Source: Phoronis ovalis (Eukaryota; Phoronida; Phoronidae). Taken from it: 12,199 nt of DNA. Positions 1 to 8,700 of the stretch are shown here, in pieces (the stretch's first letter is position 1; each line of letters opens with the position of its first letter). The position numbers and the translations under genes were made by a program. The DNA lies in NCBI GenBank assembly GCA_028565635.1, contig JAOXYB010044015.1, forward strand, positions 1 to 12,199, read 5' to 3'. The notes under the pieces are model-generated. The model was not told where the DNA came from, made no database searches, and saw only the letters and a list, made by a program, of their open reading frames with translations.

Positions 1-715
1 AAAAATTTGGATTGCTACCCACTTCTTACAGCAAATAATTTGGATTAATTTTAGGTTTGTATCCGTAAAACGATTTTCGGAATTTGTTTTGTATCAGTCA
101 GTTTGCGTAAAAATGGATTCCTACTCAAATATAAAATTTTGGATAGCTACCCTTATATTTCACAAAATTTGGATCGCTGCACACCCCCGCCAAAAATGCC
201 TCGAGTACCCCCGAGCCTTTCCCGGGCCCATACCTATCCACTACCCGAGAGCACTCTCTTTTATATGAGGTAGGGGTGTGAGCCCCAGGGGTCCAAGCCT
301 TGACCCTCAAATATCTCCGGAATTGGCAAAATACCTACCCTGAAATATCCTTGGCCCCAAAAAACGTCTCCGTGCGGCCAGAAAAAATTGACAAGCAGAA
401 AAGGTCATTTCCACTTTTATCGTACTCTTATACGTCCAAATAAGGGACAGGACGTCTCTTTTAAACGTTGCAGACGATTAAAATCTCCAAAAAAATCATT
501 TTGACCGAAATGCGTGACAGTTGGTAACTATGACACTCTAAGACCCTCCCGGCCCCTGAAATTTCCCCATGACGTCAAATACCCACTCCGAATATCCCAG
601 AACTGATCTTGAAAATACCCACCCTGAAATATCCTGGTAGCCCAAAAAAGCGACCCTGAAGGGCGGCACATGTATATATAGACCGATATAAGAAGTGCCC
701 CCCGGGATCCACTAA
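1..715. repeat. Degenerate repeat element(s) with short internal duplications
   Basis: No gene is visible. The stretch is built from short, diverged, repeated words. AATTTGGATTGCTACCC near 4 recurs as ATTTTGGATAGCTACCC near 136 and again in part near 165. A unit of about 37 bp, AAATACCYACCCTGAAATAT followed by a CCAAAAAA run, occurs at 329-365 and 613-652. The right side ends with a C-rich stretch at 696-705 (GCCCCCCGGG), the kind of terminus seen on the MITE in intron 2 of the gene. This suggests a non-autonomous DNA transposon whose left end lies outside the window. Confidence 0.5.
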
Positions 716-764
716 GAATATAACAACACTTATTATAGTTACAAATAATTATTATGTTGTGTGT

Positions 765-930
765 GTGTATATATATGTATGTATTTCTGTATGTATGTAG
801 TATGCATGCAAGCATTTATGTATGTATGTATGCATGCATTTATGTATGTATACATGTATGCATACATACATAAAGGCATGCATGTATGCTTGCATTTATG
901 TATGTAATAAATGCATGCATTTATGATAAT
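765..930. repeat. TATG/GCAT microsatellite with a long inverted repeat
   Basis: The stretch runs from a GT tract through TATGTATG units to interspersed GCATGCAT and ATTTATGTATGTA words. It is also an imperfect palindrome centred near 850/851: ATGCAAGCAT at 806-815 pairs with ATGCTTGCAT at 886-895, and the sequence between is largely self-complementary. It can therefore form a cruciform or hairpin arm of about 45 bp. No coding content is supported. Confidence 0.8.
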
Positions 931-934
931 TGTT

Positions 935-1520
935 GATCAATATCCAGGGGGAACTTGGCAAAAAACATTTGTGGGGTGTGAGGCCCATGATAAAAAAACC
1001 CACAACCCATAGTAAAAATTTCTTTCCAAAATATACCCAAGGTAAAAATTTTTTGCAAAGCCATATCCCATGATAGAAAAGTCAAAAAATATGCCTGATT
1101 GTAAAAAAATGCAGTAAGCTTGCCCCCCATGGAAAAAAATCTTGGAATACTCATCTTTTGGAAAACACTGCTTTACATGCCACTTTTAAATGAACTGCTC
1201 TATATTGCATCTCTACCATTTTGTAAACTGAAATGTATATCTTAAACCGTTTATACAATTGAAAAAGGCAGTACATTTTGTTATTACATTCTGTTAGCCT
1301 TCAGAAATATTCTTTCTTATTAAAAAAAATTCTAAGAAGGTCTGCTATATATGGTTGTAAAAATATATACCCCATAGTCAAAAAGACACTTGAAAAAACC
1401 ACCCCATGGTAAAATTGTCAAATAAACGTAAAAAATATCCCATGGTAAAACATTTAGCTGAAAAGAGGGAGCCCATGGACTGGCACGTACATGCAGTCAC
1501 TTTGAATGAGAGTACGCCCG
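935..1520. repeat. Element with interspersed CCCATGGTAAAA-type units
   Basis: Variants of the word CCCATGGTAAAA followed by a T/A tract recur at about 987, 1005, 1035, 1067, 1370, 1402 and 1439, often about 32-33 bp apart. The two blocks (about 950-1160 and 1368-1520) flank roughly 200 bp of AT-rich sequence without units. A G/C-rich end, GTACGCCCGGG, lies at 1512-1522. The design, short A-rich units between CG-rich ends, resembles the MITE at 5131-5459, but the sequence is different. Open frames across it are artefacts of the A-rich units. Confidence 0.5.
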
Positions 1521-1654
1521 GGAAAATTATGCTTGCACTGATTGCAAGTTCAAACTGTGAACGAGATGAGAGCTATTGTACAAATAGAAACAACTGATTT
1601 TTTTTTATAAATCAATTATTTATAAATAGTATTAAAATTACAAGATGCAGAATC

Positions 1655-1940
1655 TTGATCCTGTGTCAGGCTTAACACAGTTGAGGGGGGTAGGGGGTCC
1701 ACCGGGGTGCAATGCTCGCACTTAAAAATTGACAATGCTCGCTGCTTGCACTTAGTAAGAAAAAAAACAACCAAAAAATAAATTCGGCGGCAAGTTAACA
1801 AGATAAATAAGCAAAAAAAAAAGAAAAGGACGTCAAAATAAAATGACTCCAGCGGCAAGTTAAAAAAAAATGGTCGCAAAAAGACTGCTCGCTGCTCGGA
1901 CTTAACAGACCCCAATGCGCGCTGTTCGCGAAAATCCCCT
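1655..1940. repeat. Repeat element with GCTCGC and GCGGCAAGTTAA units
   Basis: GCGGCAAGTTAA occurs at about 1787 and 1851. Variants of ATGCTCGCTGCTTGCACTTA occur near 1709, 1734 and 1886. A-runs separate the units. The G-rich left part at 1684-1705 includes GAGGGGGGTAGGGGG. The pattern fits a degenerate non-autonomous element with internal duplications. No intact coding frame or clear terminal repeats could be fixed. Confidence 0.45.
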
Positions 1941-2145
1941 TTTGCCCTCACAGTTATACTTATTTATCAAAAGCTTCAGCAATGTACCAACTAATCCATA
2001 TTGTAGGAAAAACAAGATTTACAACATCACGTGCCCACATCATGCATGGGTAGTGTTATTACATTACAAACTATACATTTTAGACAATTCAGAAAACACC
2101 TAAAGTGCAATGATAATGTCCGTGTGACAGTTTCAATCTTTTCCT

Positions 2146-2730
2146 CTATGGAACCGTATAAGGCCATTTTAAAGGTGGAACATCAGCTTCGAATGTGTAC
2201 ATATAATCAGATGGATTTATCTTCCCATCTCTCTTAAGTTGGTAATTTTCCTTCATAAAACTTAACACTGGGGAAATATCCAAATGTTCTTGGAAGTTTA
2301 CAATTGATAAAAATGTTCCGTGCTTTGGACATACTTGTTTAGCGTGACTGTAATGTGCCCTCAAATGCGCAAGAAGAGTTTGATAATCTGTACCATAAAA
2401 GTTGATATCGTATCTAAATCCGGCAACAGCTTGCAATCGTTGCGAAAAGCTAACTGCAAAAAGAGTGTGATTCTTGTCCAGTGACACAACGGTTTCACTC
2501 TTGTTAACAATTACCTTAAAATTCGATTCCATTATTGCATAAGGTTCAAACACTACTGTCACACGTTCGTCGTCTTCCGGGAAAAGCTGTGGCCAGAATT
2601 TTTTATTTGATATTAAAATCTTTAATGCGTCGATAGAATTCACATGTTGACCAGGAATACTTGGAAAGTCATCTATTGGCTGTTTTGAGTTTAAAAAAAT
2701 ATCGCATTCTCCCTTAAAGACCACGGAGTA
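2146..2730 (-). CDS. NAT16-like gene, terminal coding exon 5 (C-terminal domain)
   Basis: The exon runs 194 codons from the acceptor ATTTTCAG|TACTCC to the stop at 2148-2146. It begins YSVVFKGECDIF in phase 0, continuing the strand that ends exon 4. It contains the NAT16-family C-terminal domain: WPQLFPEDDERVTVVFEPY, RLQAVAGFRYDINFYG, LLAHLRAHYSHAKQVCPKHG and the end YMYTFEADVP. These are collinear with the VLPGG, QPYRPSESNLRLL, RYLNIDAFGSD and YLLEADI segments of vertebrate NAT16. The frame is intact, which argues against a pseudogene. The open frame extends upstream of 2730 into intron sequence, so the apparent ATG at 2790 is not a start. Confidence 0.88.
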   Translation of the reverse strand, partial: YSVVFKGECDIFLNSKQPIDDFPSIPGQHVNSIDALKILISNKKFWPQLFPEDDERVTVVFEPYAIMESNFKVIVNKSETVVSLDKNHTLFAVSFSQRLQAVAGFRYDINFYGTDYQTLLAHLRAHYSHAKQVCPKHGTFLSIVNFQEHLDISPVLSFMKENYQLKRDGKINPSDYMYTFEADVPPLKWPYTVP

Positions 2731-5700
2731 CTGAAAATATTGTAATTTGATTACTGTAATAAAGAAATCGAAATAGTAATACAAAGACAAAAAGCGTTTT
2801 AGAAAAACTGCCGCGAAGCTTTATTTCAAAGACAATTCAACTCGAAATATAAGCCCTGCCTTATATAAACATGCCGGCTTTGAACTCGATGCCAATTCAA
2901 CCAAACGCTACATAAGTATATGCGAAGGACCTCTTTCATGGCAGCATAACTCCCCGCATGTTTGATTAGTTAATGGAAGTTTCGTTAGTACTTTTATTAG
3001 ACTTTACCAGATAGTAACTAGGTGATACCGCCACAACTGCAAATTAGCAATTTAAAATAGGAGCCCTTATCCTCATTCTCATAAATATTGCATACTTTAC
3101 GTACTGCCATTAACAGGAGCATATTACCTCTCTGTGCGTCTGCGGTAGAGTACTAACAGGTTGCCACGTAGTTATTCTGCGTCTCTTCAGACCTGGGCGC
3201 TCTCTAGCGAAAGAAAGAGAAATTACTTTATACTGCAGGTATCAAAACACTTAACAATTGTTGTTACTACTCCGGCAATAAATATTTGCTCAGTTTCGAT
3301 AAAACTGTTCGACTTAGAAACAAAGTTTTCATCGTCATTACGTCACTTTCATCAGTGTTTCAATTTACCATGTCCACCTGATGGCGTCGATCGAAGTGCC
3401 ATTGTTATAAGACTTATCACAATGTGTTCAATTCAAGGTTGACAACATATAATAACTCTCTTACTTTTTGACGTTCCTAACGTATTTTTTCAAAGCTAAT
3501 GCGGATAACGTTTTTTGTTGATTTTCGGTACTTTAATTACTGGCATGCAGAGAATACCAAGTGAGCGGCACGGGGGCCAGTCAAATAAAATGTGGGTAAT
3601 CATGCTCGGTATTAGAGACGCTGAAAAGGGTGTTTATTTGAGGACTATGCGCGTTACACGTTTAATCGAAATCGTCAATTTTGATCAAAAACAGTATAGT
3701 TTTAGCCCTGGTCTTTCTTAGTCTTTTTTGCATAACGACGAGCCTTGCTTTGTAGAGTCAACTTTTCGCGGTGAGAGCCTTGTTCTTTGAGGGCCAAATT
3801 AAACATTTCCGTTTTGTATAAGGTACCACTTTCGGAATAGGTCTTGCTTATAGGGACAACTTTCGAACCTCCGAGACTCTTTTGAGGAATAACAAGCATG
3901 GTTATTTGATCTGAGTGGCCCCACGGGGGAATACCCTATAAGACTGAGAATACACAAGACCTAGTAAAAATTAAAATGTCAACGCAGCCATTTCGTTGGG
4001 TATCTTGTTCAAAGGTTAGAAGTTCAAAACAAGTGATGTTACCTAAGAACGTTGTAGAGAGCATATTCGTGTAATGGTCTAAACACCGACTGACCACGTA
4101 CATCCGGATGTGTACGCGCGCCTTCGAAAATGGCACCCGTACCACCGTCCACAATGTAAAGCATGATGAAACCAAGCTGAAAAAATGTTGAAATAATCAA
4201 GTTGATATGAACATAAGATAACAAGGTTCTGTAGGTTTGTAGAGTCCATTGATGTACGCTTGTCATTTACTGGTAGAAGCATTTATAGAAAACTGATATT
4301 TATCACTATATGGTGAATTGGCATATAGTCGTCCTGTATGCGTGTCGTGGTTGTGGGCGAATATAACCTTTACATTGTCTCGCAATGACAGCTTTAGATT
4401 TTGTCAGATCATCTTCATATCCCGCACAGGGTAAGTTTGTAATTTTGTCCCCGATTACTTCCAACATGGCCAACAAGGCCATAGGTGACATTTTAGGATG
4501 CCCTTGAAAGTTGGTCAGACTGCCATCCAAAACTTCAACATTTTTTGCAGTCATCAATGAACCTGTTTTGCCCATATCTGAAAAACTCTGATAAATCACA
4601 AGGTAAATTGAAATAGTAAACGCACCCCCTTTTAAATAGTAACGCGCTCCTTTTTGAATTGACAGGGAGAGTCGCGGCATTGCCAGCAGAGGGCGTTTGT
4701 TTGTTTTTTGCTTGTCAATTTAATTTGGGAGCACGGAGACGTGAAATGTCCTTTTTTTATTATTTTTTTTGCTTGTCAATTTTTTCTGCCAGCACGGAGA
4801 CGTTTCAGCCACCTTTTTTTGGATTATTAACTGATGTTTTCTCAAATCGGTAATTCTCAAAACACCACAAACGCACCCCCCCTTTTGAAAAAGTGTCAGA
4901 CGGCCCTGACTATAGACTTTGTCACAATTTGACTTCACCGGCAGATATTATCATCTCAACTTCAACAACTGTACTGTACATGTCTTTGACACAACGGATT
5001 GTTTTAGGTGACCAAATTTTAAAGACGACTGCAATAATGTGTAATTTATTTCTAATTAATAAATTAACGAGATAGATAGGCCATTGCCTATTGTTGATGA
5101 TTTAGCTATTGCGATTGTGGTAACCTTAACCCGGGGGGGACAGTCAATATGAAAGTGGGTACCCATGTTCCAACATGGCTTTTCAAAAAAGCCCCTAACG
5201 AAGTGAATTCTGCAAAAAATACACCCCTAAGAAAGTGAGTTTTTTGAAAAAATACACCCTTAAGGAAGTGACTTTTGGGAAAAAAACACCTCTAACGAAG
5301 TGTCACACCTCCAAAAAACCCACCACTTTTCGTGATTTTAGCCAAAAAACAGACCCCAAGCGCGTAATGCGCGTTACGCTCCGGCGGTTCGAAAAACCCT
5401 TTCACGCGAAATTGTGTTGAAACATGCGTACCCACTATCATATTGACTGCCCCCCGTGGACCTTAACACATTCTAGGTAGTGTGGGGTAGTAACAGAACA
5501 TTACAACATTTTGTTTCTCAAAATTGTAAGGATATGTTATGCAAACTACGTATTAGAATGTCTTTAATTGGTGTGATAGGAAAGGGGACAGAGTACAGTA
5601 CCCAGTACTTGCAAACCTTATGGTAGTTTATGCTTATAAAAAGCACAAGCCTTATACCGTATCGTTTATCAAAACGCAAACTGAGAATCAAACATTTTTA

Positions 5701-8700
5701 GTGAAGGTAAGTAAAAGATTACGATAATTGTCTGCATTGTTACAAATTTCATTTGATAATAGACAGCCATTCATTACTGCTAATATTTAATTTCTATTCA
5801 AGTACCTATCTTAATTTTATTATTTACTCCTACGAAAATCGCAGACTAAACCCTGACTGTCATGATCAGTGATTTGATACATGATCTTTTTTTTTAATTA
5901 CTGTATAATATAATAATGAAAATATTAATTATATAACAAATCACGAGATGCCTATAGCTTTTATCTTGCGACCTGAGTTAATGATACTTAACTTAAACAT
6001 CACAAGGTAGAAACAGTAGTGTATTTACATTTATCTACACCCGTGTGTAATTATTATGTGATTGTGGTAATTATTATGCGGATTGATCTCTGGTAAGTGC
6101 TCAGAATAATCGGATTTTTAGGCGATTTTCGTTACTAGTAGAAATTGAGGTTCAGGGACAATTAAGATATCTGATCCGATATATTTCTATTGCTCTTAGA
6201 AGTGCTACATACATTCTAGAGCGAAAAATAGTAGACAGAAGTGCATGGCCTGGTTCACACTGGCGGTTATATATTTCATTTTGTACAATAGGCGATAAGG
6301 CACTAAAATCAATGATTTATGATGTTGGTTACGTGTAAATGTGTAATTTAATTGCCTACGCTCAAAATGACCTCTCAATTACCCCGGGGGGGCAGTCAAT
6401 ATGAAAGTGGGTACACGTGTTCCAACATGGCTTTTTCAAACAAGCCCCTAACGAAGTGAAATTCAGCAAAAAATACACAACTAAGGAAGTGTTTTTTGAA
6501 AAAACACACCCCTATGGAAGTGTCACACTTTCAAAAAAAAACACCCCTTTTCGGGATTTTAGCCAAAAAACAGATCCTAATCGCGTAACGCACGTTATTC
6601 GCCGGCACTTCGAAAAACATAGCCTTTCACATGAAATTTTGTTGGAACATGGAGAGATCGTTTTAAAAGTATTTCATTGTGATGGGTATCTGTCTGAACA
6701 AGCAGGTAGAGCGATGAAAATGACCATGGTTGTGACAGATGCAGAAATTAAATCAGAACGTAATAATGATTCACTATGTTCTGAATAATTAAAAACATGT
6801 GGCAATGTATGGGGAAGGTGGGGTTGCCTGGGGGTAGTTAGGCTTAAGTTCCAGGCTGTAAAAGGATGCATACGGCTCACGGCTCCAGTTGATCCTCGCA
6901 AGAGGGTACCGTCAGAAAATAGATTTGTTTAAAACAGTTTTCGCATATATCAGGGAGTTTAAATCTGACACAGTTGTGTGTTATATGTAAATTTCAGTTA
7001 TTGTTTAGGCTAAACTATAATTAACTCTTAAATCATACCATTTTTCCTTGATCGTTTTCTGCGAGAAAAGAATATTTATCTGGATCGTCAATGTTCTGAT
7101 GATAACGGACTAAAAGCGGATCAAATCCAAGGAAGATATTTTTATTTATAGTTACAACTCCCTCGTAATCCGCTTTGGTAGCTAATCTGTAATGTAACGC
7201 CATGTCCGTTCTTTTCTTGCTATCCTGAAATGATAAATGTAACAAAAAAAATCTTAATTCTGTGAAATATATTTTACATGATCCTTAGGTTTTCGAAATA
7301 ATATATATGAAAGTAGCAAGGTGTTACACCATATTGGCGGTGGTGATGATGTTGATGTTAAATGGAACCACCTGATTAATTCATTGTATTCAAATATTGA
7401 ATGTTAAACGTTTGCAAAACGATAGGTGAAGTCTTTGATTTATGTATTAAGAGACTGGGTTATTACTATTCCCATACGAAAATGTTCTATATAATTCTAT
7501 AGAGCTCTATAGAAATTTTGTAGAGCGTCTATAGAGCTCTATAGAAATTCTGTAGAGGGTCTATAGAGCTCTATAGATATTCTATAGAGGGTCTATAGAG
7601 CTTCCCGATAAGCTTATATAGTTCTGAGACTAAAACATCATGCAGTTGCAGCTATATGACAAACGCTTTTGGGATTTAATCAGTTCTTTTTTTTAATTAG
7701 TGCATTAAGCAATTAATACATTAATTAGTTTAATTAATTTTGTTAGGCATTGCTCAGTGATGGTAAATTAACAAATTTTAGCTTTACAATTATTAAATTG
7801 ATAAATATTCATAAGCATCATAATCAGCAGTGTCAAAATGTTATAACCATTTCACAAAAAAAGAAAAACATCCTACAGAACATTCTATAGAAGATTCTAT
7901 AGAATTCTATATAGGATTCTATAGAATTCTAGAGAGCAGTTGGGTTGTCATTTTTCAGTTTGTGATATGTTTTTTATTATAATGCAAACTGATGATTTTT
8001 TTAAAAATCAAGAAATGATTAAAAAGCTTTCTTTGTCTATCTTGTTACTATTTCTTACATTTAAAGTACTTGACTAACATCAATGTAATTATTTTTCACA
8101 ATTCTAAAAATCATAATTCTAATTACTCAGATCTTGTTTAAAGTAGTTCAACAAACATCAGGAAGCAAAGGGAAGCTAAAATATAGAAATTATTAGTTTT
8201 AGCTAAAAGGTGATTTTCTGAAATTTTATTTATTTTATTAGTTTTAAGAAAACTTACATGCTATTAAAATATACTAAAGTATATTTATTTTAATTTTTAA
8301 TAAAAAAGCACAATGTAAAAAATAATATATGAATCCTACATAAATACATAAAAGAAAAAATGTCCTAAATTATCTATGGAATTCCATAAAAAGTGAGTAA
8401 TACTCTACAGAATCCTCTATAGACTTCTATAGGATTTTCTATAGAATGTGTTCCAATTTTCTATAGAATTCTACAGAGCTTTCTATAGAATTCTATAGAG
8501 TTCTCTATAGAATTATATAGAGCTTTCTGTAGAATTCTATAGAGCTTTCTGTAGAATTCTATAGAAATGTTCTATAGACAATTCTATAGAAATATTTCGT
8601 AAGGGTTTCTTTTGGAAGTTCCAGTGTGAATAAAGTCCTATTGAAGAAGCCTACATTTTGATGTTCTAAAGTTGATTTGAATGAGGTCCATGCAAATCTT

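Larger units (their letters stand above)
4177..7038 (-). other. Intron 2 of the NAT16-like gene, rich in transposon insertions
   Basis: This intron of 2862 bases begins GTATGATTTAAG and ends CATTTTTTCAG on the minus strand. It contains an unidentified 89-codon frame (4306-4575), a repeat element (about 4618-4885) and two MITE copies (5131-5459 and 6384-6652). The stretches 5470-6380 and 6660-7030 are AT-rich and show no gene. Confidence 0.7.

Noticed and set aside
570-577. TGACGTCA, a perfect CRE-like octamer
   Set aside because: It lies inside a degenerate repeat element far from any promoter; an octamer is expected by chance.
528-1154. Minus-strand frames across the left repeats
   Set aside because: They translate microsatellite and repeat sequence (runs of Tyr, Ile, His, Thr).
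3702-3899. 65-codon minus-strand frame overlapping exon 4
   Set aside because: It is a shadow of exon 4 in another phase; the exon 4 frame joins its neighbours and matches the NAT16 family.
3936-4282. Minus-strand frames overlapping exon 3 in other phases
   Set aside because: Only the frame with DGGTGAIFEG and HPDVRGQSVF matches the family and ends at a proper donor.
6417-6788. 123-codon open frame on the plus strand
   Set aside because: It runs through the truncated MITE copy; its residues come from the A-rich internal units, and it has no protein-like resemblance.
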